Origin: Actinomycetota bacterium
GTDB taxonomy: Bacteria > Actinomycetota > Actinomycetes > Actinomycetales > Dermatophilaceae
Length of the DNA stretch: 64,000 nucleotides
Reading direction: 5' to 3'
Assembly (NCBI GenBank): GCA_020161815.1
Contig: JAIUOP010000003.1
Location: forward strand, 92,536 to 156,535
This document shows positions 34,888 to 43,080 of this stretch, in pieces. Numbering within the stretch: position 1 is the stretch's first letter; every line of letters starts with the position of its first letter. Under the pieces are notes generated by a model that was not told the DNA's origin, searched no databases, and was given only the letters and a program-made list of their open reading frames with translations. Position numbers and translations under genes: made by a program.

Positions 34888-35610
34888 ATGAGCATCAACC
34901 GCAGCACCGCCATCGCCTCCGGCGTTGCCCTCCTCATCGTCGGCGGCGGCTACGCCGCGACGTCGTATGCCGCGACTCCCACCGCCACGGCGAGCGCCGA
35001 GCTCGCCGAGCAGCTCGCCTTCAGCCGCGAGGAGGAGCGGATGGCGCGCGACCTGTATGCCGCGCTCGCGCAGACCTACGACGGCGCCACGCCGTTCTCG
35101 AAGATCACCACGAGCGAGCAGCGCCACTATGACGCGGTGGGCACGTTGCTCACGAGCTACGGCATCGACGACCCCTCGGCGGGTCTGGCACCGGGCAGTT
35201 ACGCCGATGCCGACCTCCAGGCGCTCTACGACGACTGGCTGGCCAAGGGCTCCTCGGACAACAACGCTGCGTATGCCGTGGGTGTCGAGCTCGAGCAGCG
35301 CGACATCGCCGACCTCAAGGCGACCCTCGATGGCTCGCTGCCCGCCGACGTGCGGACGGCCCTCGAGCGACTCCTGGCCGGCTCCGAGAACCACCTCAAG
35401 GCCTACACCGCTGCCGTGAATGGCACCACCCGCTCCGGGATGGGCCAGGGGCAACAGGGCCAAGGGCAGTCCAAGGGGCAGGCCAAGGGCCAGGGTCAAG
35501 GGAGGGGCCAGCGCGGTCCGGGCATGGGACAGCAGAGCCGGCAGCACGGCTCAGGTGCCAACGGCGTGCAGGGAACGCATTCCGGTGACTGCCCTCTCAC
35601 CCAAGGCTGA
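34888..35610 (+). CDS. Secreted DUF2202 protein with Gly/Gln-rich tail
   Basis: 240 residues. A signal peptide (SINRSTAIASGVALLIVGGGYAATSYA) precedes a DUF2202 four-helix domain (about 38-178) with SREEERMARDLYAAL, SEQRHYDAVGTLL, ELEQRDIADL and GSENHLKAY; the Glu/His pattern resembles ferritin-like metal sites. Residues 184-219 are a Gly/Gln/Lys repeat (GMGQGQQGQGQ). ATG with GGGAAGGAG. It is divergent from the two-component system, 162 nt away; repeated CGGCTTC words at about 34772 and 34808 may be regulator sites. A strong terminator follows. Function of DUF2202 is unknown; metal storage or sensing is a guess. Confidence 0.85.
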   Translation: MSINRSTAIASGVALLIVGGGYAATSYAATPTATASAELAEQLAFSREEERMARDLYAALAQTYDGATPFSKITTSEQRHYDAVGTLLTSYGIDDPSAGLAPGSYADADLQALYDDWLAKGSSDNNAAYAVGVELEQRDIADLKATLDGSLPADVRTALERLLAGSENHLKAYTAAVNGTTRSGMGQGQQGQGQSKGQAKGQGQGRGQRGPGMGQQSRQHGSGANGVQGTHSGDCPLTQG

Positions 35611-35628
35611 CCCTGCAGTCCTGGCGCG

Positions 35629-35672
35629 CAGGGGATGGTCTCGGGGCACGAGCGCCCCGAGACCATCCCCTG
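35629..35672 (+). terminator. Perfect 19-bp hairpin terminator
   Basis: CAGGGGATGGTCTCGGGGC pairs perfectly with 35654-35672 around a 6-nt loop. It isolates the DUF2202 gene from the next promoter. Such a long perfect stem in unique sequence is unusual. Confidence 0.8.
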
Positions 35673-35708
35673 CCTGAGGGCAGGCTCAGGGTGACAGTGC
35701 AACGCGTA

Positions 35709-35738
35709 TTGACAGATACCCCAGGGGGTATCTAACTT
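35709..35738 (+). promoter_or_regulatory. Promoter with CsoR-type operator in the spacer
   Basis: TTGACA (35709-35714), 18-nt spacer, TAACTT (35733-35738). The spacer contains GATACCCC-AG-GGGGTATC (35715-35732), a perfect inverted repeat matching the G/C-tract operators bound by the CsoR/RcnR/CstR family. Binding there would block RNA polymerase until the regulator meets copper, nickel or persulfide. No csoR-like gene is in the window. Confidence 0.8.
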
Positions 35739-35772
35739 GGATTCGTCAGCACCGACGTCCCTGGAGATCTCC

Positions 35773-35940
35773 ATGTGCAGCCCTGCCCTCTGCTCGACCT
35801 GCGGCAAGACCACCTATCGCGGCTGCGGCCAGCACGTGGACCAGATCAGGGCGCGCGTCCCCGAGGGCCAGTGGTGCACCTGCGCCGAGACCCCGGCGCC
35901 CGCGCCGCGCGATCTCAGTTCCTGGCTGCCCGGGCGATGA
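35773..35940 (+). CDS. Cys-rich miniprotein under CsoR-type control
   Basis: 55 residues: MCSPALCSTCGKTTYRGCGQ then HVDQIRARVPEGQWCTC and a Pro/Ala tail. Six cysteines and a histidine in the first 38 residues suggest a metal- or sulfur-binding mini-domain. The pattern C-x2-CGKTT-x2-GCG-x-H is one I have seen in small uncharacterised proteins of Actinobacteria and Proteobacteria, with no assigned function. ATG at 35773; GGAGA upstream at 8 nt. It overlaps the methyltransferase by ATGA and lies directly under the CsoR-type promoter, so induction by copper or persulfide is likely. Confidence 0.78.
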   Translation: MCSPALCSTCGKTTYRGCGQHVDQIRARVPEGQWCTCAETPAPAPRDLSSWLPGR

Positions 35941-36548
35941 GCGACGCGGCCCACTGGGACGCGATCTATGAGGGCGGTGTCGAGGGCCGCAGCTGGCACC
36001 AGACCAGCGCGACGGCATCGCTGTCCCTCATGGACGCCGCCGGGATCCCTGCCGTGGCCTCGGTCATCGACATCGGTGGCGCCGCGTCGCGCCTGGTCGA
36101 CGACCTGTTGGCGAGGGGACACCGGGACCTGACCGTCCTCGACATCTCCGACACCGGGCTGGCCCTCTCCCGCTCGCGCTTGGGCGCACGGGCCGCCACG
36201 GTCGAGTGGGTCGTCGCCGACCTCCTCACGTGGCAGCCGACCCGCATGTATGCCGTGTGGCACGACCGCGCGGTCGGCCACTTCTTCACCACGGATGCCG
36301 AGCGGACGGCATACGCCTCGGTGCTGACGGCGGCCGTGGCACCGGGGGGACACGCCATCATCGGCGGCTTCGCTCCCGACGGCCCGACACACTGCTCCGG
36401 TCTTGAGGTGAAGCGTGCTGGTCTCGCCGAGTTCGCCGACCTGGTGGGACCCGCCTTCGACCTGGTCGCCGAGGAGCGTGAGGCGCACACCACGCCCAGC
36501 GGCGCGACGCAGTCCTTCCAGTGGACGCTCTGGCGGCGCCGCGGATAA
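35937..36548 (+). CDS. Class I SAM-dependent methyltransferase
   Basis: 203 residues with a Rossmann methyltransferase core: VIDIGGAASRLVDDLLARG (motif I, D-x-G-G), LTVLDISDTGLALSR, WVVADLLTW and VWHDRAVGHFFT. The HDR-x2-GHF motif IV resembles thiopurine/tellurite-type small-molecule methyltransferases. Translationally coupled to the Cys-rich miniprotein, it should share its metal- or sulfide-responsive promoter. The substrate is unknown; a thiol or metalloid would suit the context. Confidence 0.82.
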   Translation: MSDAAHWDAIYEGGVEGRSWHQTSATASLSLMDAAGIPAVASVIDIGGAASRLVDDLLARGHRDLTVLDISDTGLALSRSRLGARAATVEWVVADLLTWQPTRMYAVWHDRAVGHFFTTDAERTAYASVLTAAVAPGGHAIIGGFAPDGPTHCSGLEVKRAGLAEFADLVGPAFDLVAEEREAHTTPSGATQSFQWTLWRRRG

Positions 36549-36576
36549 CCGACAGCGCACTGTCCGCGCCCTTCGC

Positions 36577-36582
36577 TAGCGT
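36577..36582 (+). promoter_or_regulatory. -10 element TAGCGT, ABC operon
   Basis: TAGCGT ends 8 nt before the ATP-binding protein ATG; no Shine-Dalgarno. Confidence 0.5.
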
Positions 36583-36590
36583 GGGCGCCC

Positions 36591-37529
36591 ATGAGTCCAG
36601 ACGTCCTGCTGAGCGCTCGCGGGCTGACCAAGACCTTCGGTAACTTCACCGCAGTCGACGGTGTCGACTTCGAGGTCCGGCCGGGCGAGGCCTTCGGCTT
36701 CCTGGGGCCCAACGGGGCGGGCAAGTCCTCGACCATGCGCATGGTGGCGGCCGTGTCCCCGGTGACGAGCGGTGAGCTGCGGATCTTCGGCCTGGACCCG
36801 GCCGTCGACGGGCCGGCGATCCGGGCGCGCCTGGGCAACTGCCCCCAGCAGGACCGGCTCGACGAGGAGCTGTCGGTCGAGGAGAATCTCTGGGTCTACG
36901 GGCGCTTCTTCGGCCTGAGCAAGGCCGAGGTGCGCGCCCGCGCCGATGAGCTGCTCGACTTCGCCCAGCTCACCGAGCGCCGCCACGACAAGGTCGAGCC
37001 GCTCTCGGGTGGGATGAAGCGGCGCCTGGTGATCGCGCGCTCCCTCATCAACAATCCGGAGCTGCTCCTGCTCGACGAGCCGACGACGGGCCTGGATCCG
37101 CAGGCGCGGCACGTGCTGTGGGACCGGCTGTTCCGGCTCAAGCGGCAGGGGGTGACGCTCATCCTGACCACCCACTACATGGACGAGGCCGAGCAGCTGT
37201 GTGACCGGCTGGTCGTCATGGACAAGGGCCGGATCGTCGCCGAGGGCAGCCCGCGGCAGCTCATCGCCGAGCACTCGACCCGTGAGGTCGTCGAGGTCCG
37301 CTTCGACGCCGACGACCACGGTGAGCACCGTGATGTCCTCGACGGCCTGGGGGAGCGCCTGGAGGTGCTGCCGGACCGCATCCTGCTCTATGCCCACGAC
37401 GGTGACGCCGTGGCGACGGCGGTGACGCACCGGACCCGCGGGGGCAGCGAGCCGCTGTCCACGCTCGTGCGTCGCTCCACCCTCGAGGACGTCTTCCTCC
37501 ACCTCACCGGCCGCACCCTGGTGGACTGA
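36591..37529 (+). CDS. ABC-2 exporter ATP-binding protein
   Basis: 312 residues. Walker A GPNGAGKSSTMRMV, Q-loop CPQQDRLDEELSVEENL, signature LSGGMKRRLVIARSL, Walker B LLLLDEPTTGLDPQ and switch His in TTHYMDEAE. The C-terminal DUF4162-like region follows. This is the NodI/DrrA-type ATPase. Its stop overlaps the first permease as TGATG. The substrate is unknown: lipid-linked or drug-like molecules are typical. Confidence 0.93.
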   Translation: MSPDVLLSARGLTKTFGNFTAVDGVDFEVRPGEAFGFLGPNGAGKSSTMRMVAAVSPVTSGELRIFGLDPAVDGPAIRARLGNCPQQDRLDEELSVEENLWVYGRFFGLSKAEVRARADELLDFAQLTERRHDKVEPLSGGMKRRLVIARSLINNPELLLLDEPTTGLDPQARHVLWDRLFRLKRQGVTLILTTHYMDEAEQLCDRLVVMDKGRIVAEGSPRQLIAEHSTREVVEVRFDADDHGEHRDVLDGLGERLEVLPDRILLYAHDGDAVATAVTHRTRGGSEPLSTLVRRSTLEDVFLHLTGRTLVD

Positions 37530-38350
37530 TGACGCTCTCGTCCTCGCGCCTCACCCCCGGCCCGCGTCGACCGCTGTCGTGGGTCGAGCGCACCACCGGC
37601 CTGGTCGCCTTCCACCGGGTGCTGCTCAGGCGCACCTGGCGCGGTGAGGCGGTGAGCCGGTTCCTCACCCCCGTGCTCTTCCTCGCCGCCATGGGGGTCG
37701 GGGTCGGCGGACTGGTGGACCGGGCCTCGGGAGGGGTGGGTGGCGTGCCCTACCTCCGGTTCGTCGTGCCCGGCATCGTGCTGGCCTCGGCCATGCAGTG
37801 GGCCGTCAACGAGTCGATGTGGCCGGTGCTGACGCTCATCAAGTGGAACCAGATGTATGCCGCGATGCTCGCCGCCCCGACCAAGGTCGCTGATGTCCTG
37901 CGGGCCCACTGGCTGATGATCTGCGTCAACATCGCGTGGAGCGCGGCGGTCTTCATCGCCGTGGCCACGGCCTTCGGCGCCGTCCACTCCTGGTGGGCGC
38001 TGCTGGGCATCCCGATCGCCGTGCTCACCGCGATGGCCTTCGTCACGCCCTTGTTCTGGTTCGCCGCGGCCCGGCAGGACGAGGAGGGCTTCACCACGGT
38101 CTTCCGGCTCGTCGTCACCCCGCTCATGCTCTTCTCGGGGACCTTCTTCCCGATCTCCCAGCTGCCCGCGTGGCTGCAGGTCCTGCCCTGGGTGACCCCG
38201 CTGTGGCATGGCACCGAGCTCGCCCGGTCGGCCTTCCTCGGCGACCCCGTCGCGGACCGGTGGTGGCTGCACCTGGCGATCATCGCGGCCTGGATCGTGG
38301 TCGGGGCATGGGGTGCCCGTCGGGCCTTCCAACGCAGGCTGGTGGCCTGA
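37529..38350 (+). CDS. ABC-2 type permease
   Basis: 273 residues with six membrane spans and the family segment FSGTFFPISQLPAWLQVLPWVTPLWHGTELARSA near the C-terminus (NodJ/DrrB type). Starts in TGATG overlap with the ATPase gene and ends in TGATG overlap with a second, homologous permease. The exporter is therefore a heterodimer of permeases with one ATPase. Confidence 0.9.
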   Translation: MTLSSSRLTPGPRRPLSWVERTTGLVAFHRVLLRRTWRGEAVSRFLTPVLFLAAMGVGVGGLVDRASGGVGGVPYLRFVVPGIVLASAMQWAVNESMWPVLTLIKWNQMYAAMLAAPTKVADVLRAHWLMICVNIAWSAAVFIAVATAFGAVHSWWALLGIPIAVLTAMAFVTPLFWFAAARQDEEGFTTVFRLVVTPLMLFSGTFFPISQLPAWLQVLPWVTPLWHGTELARSAFLGDPVADRWWLHLAIIAAWIVVGAWGARRAFQRRLVA

Positions 38351-39120
38351 TGCTCAGCCTGGGCCTCGCGCGATTCGTCGTGCTTCGCAACATCACCACC
38401 TTCCGGCGCGGGTGGCTGGTCTTCGTCTCCGGGTTCTTCGAGCCGATCTTCTACCTGCTCTCGATCGGTGTCGGGCTGGGTGCGCTCGTCAGGACGGTCG
38501 CGACGGACTCGGGCGCCGTGATCCCGTATGCCGACTTCGTCGCCCCCGCGATGCTCGCCACAGCCGCCATGAACGGCGCCATCGCCGACGTCACCTTCAA
38601 CGTGTACTTCAAGCTCAGGCACGCCCGGCTCTACGACACCATGCTCGCAACGCCGGCCTCGCCCCGGGACATCGCGGTCGGCGAAGTCACCTGGGCCCTG
38701 ATTCGCGGCGGCATCTACTCGGCGGGCTTCCTCCTCGTGGCCCTCGTCATGGGCCACGTCCACTCCTGGTGGGCGCTGCTCGCCCTCCCGGCGGCACTGG
38801 TGATCGGCGCCGCGTTCGCCGGCGTGGGCATGTGGGCCACGACCCACATCCGCAGCTGGCAGGACTTCGACCTCATCTTCCTCATCGTCCAGCCGCTCTT
38901 CCTCTTCTCGGCCACCTTCTTCCCGCTCTCCACCTATGCCGAGCCGCTGCGCTGGGTCGTGCGTGCCACCCCGCTCTACCACGGGGTCGTGCTCGAGCGG
39001 GCGCTCCTCCTCGGGGATGTCCACTGGGGCCTCCTCGGCAGCGCGGCCTACCTGGCCGCATTGGCCGGCCTGGGCATGTGGGCCGCCGGCCGCCGGGTCG
39101 GACGGCTGCTCCTCACCTGA
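38350..39120 (+). CDS. ABC-2 type permease
   Basis: 256 residues, six membrane spans. Similar to the preceding permease over the C-terminal half: HVHSWWALLALPAAL and FSATFFPLSTYAEPLRWVVRATPLYHGVVLER, pointing to duplication. Third gene of the exporter operon; the recA promoter region begins after it. Confidence 0.9.
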   Translation: MLSLGLARFVVLRNITTFRRGWLVFVSGFFEPIFYLLSIGVGLGALVRTVATDSGAVIPYADFVAPAMLATAAMNGAIADVTFNVYFKLRHARLYDTMLATPASPRDIAVGEVTWALIRGGIYSAGFLLVALVMGHVHSWWALLALPAALVIGAAFAGVGMWATTHIRSWQDFDLIFLIVQPLFLFSATFFPLSTYAEPLRWVVRATPLYHGVVLERALLLGDVHWGLLGSAAYLAALAGLGMWAAGRRVGRLLLT

Positions 39121-39228
39121 GCCCGGGTCGCGCACCGGGGACCGATCACGAGTGACCGAACCGGGGATGGGGGGATGGGGCCGGATTGCGACCACTGGTC
39201 CGCGTGTCGGGCCCCTCCTCCCGCCCTT

Positions 39229-39242
39229 CGAACACTCGTTCG
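39229..39242. promoter_or_regulatory. LexA-binding SOS box of recA
   Basis: CGAACACTCGTTCG matches the Gram-positive/actinobacterial LexA consensus GAAC-N4-GTTC exactly. A TAGGGT -10 candidate (39245-39250) lies 3 bp downstream, so LexA would block it. The 297-nt gap from the ABC operon to recA otherwise shows a leader of about 160 nt with no gene. Confidence 0.88.
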
Positions 39243-39417
39243 CCTAGGGTTGTCCACAGGTGCCGCCTCCGATGGCGTGTCGTCCACAGACCGACGGCGA
39301 CTGCGGACGGCTGTCGGTGGTGGCTCCTAGCGTCTGACCTGACATCGCAACGAGCCCGACCGCGAGAGAGGGTCGCCGGTGGACGCGACCCGACGTTCGA
39401 CATCGAAGGAGCACGAC

Positions 39418-40485
39418 ATGGCAGCAGGACTCACGGTCGTCAAGGCCGGCGGCGAGATGAAGGAGAAGTCGCTCTCCGCGGCCCTCGCCCAGATCGAGAA
39501 GCAGCACGGCAAGGGCGCGGTCATGCGCCTGGGTGACGACGTCCGTCCGCCCATCGAGGTCATCCCGACCGGCTCGATCGCCCTCGACGTCGCCCTCGGC
39601 ATCGGTGGCCTGCCGCGCGGTCGGGTCGTCGAGATCTACGGCCCGGAGTCCTCGGGCAAGACCACCGTCGCCCTTCATGCCGTCGCCAATGCCCAGAAGG
39701 CCGGTGGCATCGCCGCCTTCATCGACGCCGAGCACGCCCTCGACCCGGAGTACGCCAAGAAGCTCGGCGTCGACATCGACAACCTGCTGGTCTCCCAGCC
39801 GGACACCGGTGAGCAGGCGCTCGAGATCGCGGACATGCTCATCCGCTCCGGCAGCCTCGACATCATCGTCATCGACTCGGTCGCCGCGCTCGTGCCGCGC
39901 GCCGAGATCGAGGGTGAGATGGGTGACAGCCACGTCGGCCTCCAGGCCCGCCTCATGAGCCAGGCGCTGCGCAAGATCACCGGTGCCCTCAACAGCACCG
40001 GCACCACCGCGATCTTCATCAACCAGCTCCGCGAGAAGATCGGCGTCATGTTCGGCTCGCCCGAGACGACGACCGGTGGCAAGGCGCTGAAGTTCTACGC
40101 CTCGGTCCGCCTCGACGTGCGCCGCATCGAGACGCTCAAGGACGGCAGCGACGCGGTCGGCAACCGCACCCGCGTCAAGGTCGTCAAGAACAAGGTCTCC
40201 CCGCCCTTCAAGCAGGCGGAGTTCGACATCCTCTACGGCCATGGCATCTCCCGCGAGGGCGGGCTCATCGACATGGGCGTCGACCAGGGCTTCGTCCGCA
40301 AGGCCGGCGCCTGGTACACCTACGAGGGCGACCAGCTCGGGCAGGGCAAGGAGAACGCCCGCAACTTCCTCAAGGACAACCCCGACCTCGCCGACGAGCT
40401 CGAGCGCAAGATCAAGGACAAGCTCGGCGTGGGAGTCCGCCCCGAGGCCGGCGAGCCGGTCGCCGACGTGCCGGTCGACTTCTGA
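39418..40485 (+). CDS. recA: Recombinase RecA
   Basis: 355 residues, no intein. Walker [10 protein letters not shown] (about 75-82), [36 protein letters not shown] with the L1/L2 DNA-binding loops, and [21 protein letters not shown]. It forms filaments on single-stranded DNA, drives recombination and stimulates LexA cleavage. The ATG has AAGGAG 6 nt upstream. recX follows after 37 nt. Confidence 0.99.
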   Translation: MAAGLTVVKAGGEMKEKSLSAALAQIEKQHGKGAVMRLGDDVRPPIEVIPTGSIALDVALGIGGLPRGRVVEIYGPESSGKTTVALHAVANAQKAGGIAAFIDAEHALDPEYAKKLGVDIDNLLVSQPDTGEQALEIADMLIRSGSLDIIVIDSVAALVPRAEIEGEMGDSHVGLQARLMSQALRKITGALNSTGTTAIFINQLREKIGVMFGSPETTTGGKALKFYASVRLDVRRIETLKDGSDAVGNRTRVKVVKNKVSPPFKQAEFDILYGHGISREGGLIDMGVDQGFVRKAGAWYTYEGDQLGQGKENARNFLKDNPDLADELERKIKDKLGVGVRPEAGEPVADVPVDF

Positions 40486-40522
40486 GCCGGTCCCACCCGG
40501 CCCTCACAAAAGGCACGGTCGT

Positions 40523-41185
40523 ATGCCGCTCGCGGACTCGACGACCCCGCCGCCCGATTGGGCGGTGGGGTCGTCGCGCTCAAAGCCGGCAGACCCAAGC
40601 CCTGACCCTGATGGTGTCTTCGGTCCGGAGCGGCGCGCCGCACGCCGGCAACGCCGGGTACCCCTCGACCCCGAGGCCGACCCGCGCACGCGAGGCAGCG
40701 AGCCCGATCCGCACGAGTGGGCCCGGCAGATCGTGCTGCGCCTGCTCACCAACAGCCCGAAGTCTCGTCACCAGCTCGAGCTGGCCCTGCGCAAGCGCCA
40801 CTGCTCGGACGAGGTGACCGCCGCCGTCCTCGATCGGATGGAGGAGGTCGGTCTGGTCGACGACACCGCCTTTGCCGGCATGCTCGTGCGGTCCCAGCAG
40901 GCCGGCCGTGGACTCGCGCGCCGGGCACTCGCCCACGAGCTGCGCACCAAGGGGGTCGACGACGAGACCGCGTCCGTGGCGCTCGACCAGATCGACCCGC
41001 GAGCCGAGGAAGAGCTCGCCCGCGCTCTCGTCGTCAAGAAGCTCCGGTCGATGCAGGGGCTGGAGCGCGTGGTGCAGACCCGCAGACTCGCCGGCATGCT
41101 CGCCCGCAAGGGGTACACCGCAGAGACCTCGATGCGCGTCATCCGGGAGGAGCTCGACGCACGTCCGGAGCACCAACGCGACTGA
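40523..41185 (+). CDS. recX: Regulatory protein RecX
   Basis: 220 residues. A charged Pro/Asp/Arg-rich N-terminal 65 residues precedes the three-repeat RecX helical core: ARQIVLRLLTNSPKSRHQLELALRKR, AAVLDRMEEVGLVDDTAFA, RALAHELRTKGV and LARKGYTAETSMRVI. It inhibits RecA filament extension. The start ATG is inside a GTATGCCG octamer with AAAGG 9 nt upstream. Confidence 0.93.
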   Translation: MPLADSTTPPPDWAVGSSRSKPADPSPDPDGVFGPERRAARRQRRVPLDPEADPRTRGSEPDPHEWARQIVLRLLTNSPKSRHQLELALRKRHCSDEVTAAVLDRMEEVGLVDDTAFAGMLVRSQQAGRGLARRALAHELRTKGVDDETASVALDQIDPRAEEELARALVVKKLRSMQGLERVVQTRRLAGMLARKGYTAETSMRVIREELDARPEHQRD

Positions 41186-41336
41186 TTCGGTTGCCGAGGT
41201 CGCTCGCACCCGCGATGTGGGGACGGCACGGGCGCGTTACGCGCTCGCCAGGCTGAGGTCGCCCGTTCGCGGGGGCGTGCGCACGTCGGAGATCTGGTCG
41301 TGACTCGGGCGTCATGTGCCCGAAATACGCTCGCCC

Positions 41337-41342
41337 TAGCCT
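41337..41342 (+). promoter_or_regulatory. -10 element TAGCCT, ATP-grasp operon
   Basis: TAGCCT ends 7 nt before the GTG start; no Shine-Dalgarno. Confidence 0.5.
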
Positions 41343-41349
41343 CCTTCGG

Positions 41350-43080
41350 GTGAGCACTACAAGGGTGTCCCCGGGCTTGTTCGACGGCTACCCGCTGGGG
41401 GCGGCGTGGGACGAGATGATCGACTCCGAGTCCTCTCCGCGCACTCCCTACAAGGCTGTCCACCACACCCTGAAGGCGATGTCACCCGAGGGCCTCAAAG
41501 AACGCGCCGACACGCTGGCCAGGTCCTACCTTGACCAAGGGGTCACCTTCGACCATGCGGGCGAGGAACGACCCTTCCCACTCGACGCCGTGCCGCGGGT
41601 CTTGTCCGCGCACGAGTGGGATGTCATCGAGACCGGGGTCGTGCAGCGGGTCACGGCGCTGGAGATGCTCCTCGACGACATCTACTCCCGCGAGGGCGAG
41701 ATCCCGCGGGCGGTTCACGAGGGAGTCCTCCCGTGGCGGCTCATCGCCTCGTCCAAGCACTACCACCGCGCGGTCATGGGTATCCGCCCGGCCAATGGTG
41801 TGCGCGTCCACGTGTCCGGGGTGGACCTGATCCGCGACGAGACGGGCACCTTCCGTGTCCTCGAAGACAACGTGCGCGTGCCCTCGGGAGTCAGCTACGT
41901 CATGGCCAACCGCCGTGCCATGGCCAACGTCTTCCCCGAGGCCTTCAGTACGATGCGCATCCGGTCCATCAACGAGTACCCGCAGATGCTGCTCAACGTC
42001 CTGCGTGCGGCGGCCCCCGACGGGGCGAGCGATCCCACGGTGGTGGTGCTCACTCCCGGCATCTTCAACTCGGCCTACTTCGAGCACTCACTGCTCGCGC
42101 GCATGATGGGGGTCGAGCTCGTCGAAGGCCGCGACCTGGTGTGTGCCGGTGGGCAGGTGAGGATGCGCACGACTCAGGGGGATCGACCGGTCGACGTGAT
42201 CTATCGGCGGGTTGACGACGAGTTCATCGACCCGGTCCACTTCCGCGGGGACTCAGTCCTCGGCGTGGCCGGCATGGTGTCGGCGATTCGCGCGGGCCGT
42301 GTCACCGTGGCAAACGCGATCGGCAACGGGGTCGCGGATGACAAGCTCGTCTACTCCTACCTTCCCGACCTCATCCGCTTCTATCTCGATGAGGACCCGA
42401 TCCTGCCCAATGTCGACACCCACCGATGCGAGGATCCCTCGGCCCTCGAGTACGTCCTGGCCCACGCCGACGAGATGGTCATCAAGCCGGTCGATGGCTC
42501 TGGCGGTAAGGGCTTGGTCGTCGGGGCCAGGGCCGACGCGGCGACGCTCGACAAAGTCCGGGCCGCCCTGCGAGCCAACCCGCGGGGATGGATTGCCCAA
42601 CCGGTGGTGCAGTTGTCGACCGTTCCCACCTTCATCGACGGCACGCTGGTGCCTCGCCACGTCGATCTGCGCCCTTTCGCGGTCAACGACGGGGAGGCGA
42701 TTCGGGTGCTTCCCGGTGGCCTGACACGGGTCGCGCTGCCGGAGGGGGAGCTCGTGGTCAACTCCAGCCAAGGGGGCGGAAGCAAGGACACCTGGGTGCT
42801 CGCCGGCCGTGGTGGACAGCCACCCTCGATGACCAGGGCCGAGGCGGAGGTTCGTGAAGTCGTGGTGATGAGTGCACCGACAGCCTCCTATGAGGACTCG
42901 ATCCGTGCGCAACAACAACAGCAGCAACAGCAGCAACAACAGCAGGAGGTTCCCCGCCATGCTGAGCCGAATTGCGGAGTCGCTGTTCTGGATCGGGCGC
43001 TACACCGAGCGCGCCGACGGGACGGCGCGCATCGTCGACGTGATGCGACTCCAGCTCCTCGAAGACCCCGCGGCGCATGA
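41350..43080 (+). CDS. Circularly permuted type 2 ATP-grasp protein
   Basis: 576 residues. DEMIDSESSPRTPYKAVHHTL near the N-terminus, then SGVDLIRDETGTFRVLEDNVRVPSGVSYV and IKPVDGSGGKGLVVGA carry the ATP-grasp nucleotide and metal sites in the permuted order of this family; WIAQPVVQLSTVP and RHVDLRPFAV follow. The family is predicted to ligate amino groups, probably making a peptide or peptide tag. GTG start, -10 immediately upstream. After SYEDSIRAQ the chain has 12 glutamines and then about 45 Arg/Ala-rich residues that simply read the next gene in another frame. The overlap with the alpha-E gene is 122 nt, so the tail is probably non-functional or lengthened by loss of a stop codon. Confidence 0.9.
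   Translation: MSTTRVSPGLFDGYPLGAAWDEMIDSESSPRTPYKAVHHTLKAMSPEGLKERADTLARSYLDQGVTFDHAGEERPFPLDAVPRVLSAHEWDVIETGVVQRVTALEMLLDDIYSREGEIPRAVHEGVLPWRLIASSKHYHRAVMGIRPANGVRVHVSGVDLIRDETGTFRVLEDNVRVPSGVSYVMANRRAMANVFPEAFSTMRIRSINEYPQMLLNVLRAAAPDGASDPTVVVLTPGIFNSAYFEHSLLARMMGVELVEGRDLVCAGGQVRMRTTQGDRPVDVIYRRVDDEFIDPVHFRGDSVLGVAGMVSAIRAGRVTVANAIGNGVADDKLVYSYLPDLIRFYLDEDPILPNVDTHRCEDPSALEYVLAHADEMVIKPVDGSGGKGLVVGARADAATLDKVRAALRANPRGWIAQPVVQLSTVPTFIDGTLVPRHVDLRPFAVNDGEAIRVLPGGLTRVALPEGELVVNSSQGGGSKDTWVLAGRGGQPPSMTRAEAEVREVVVMSAPTASYEDSIRAQQQQQQQQQQQQEVPRHAEPNCGVAVLDRALHRARRRDGAHRRRDATPAPRRPRGA
42910..42945 (+). repeat. CAA/CAG triplet repeat encoding 12 glutamines
   Basis: Twelve uninterrupted CAA/CAG codons in the ATP-grasp frame. 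It ends against AGGAGGT, the ribosome binding site of the alpha-E gene. Slippage would change glutamine number without changing the frame. Confidence 0.85.
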
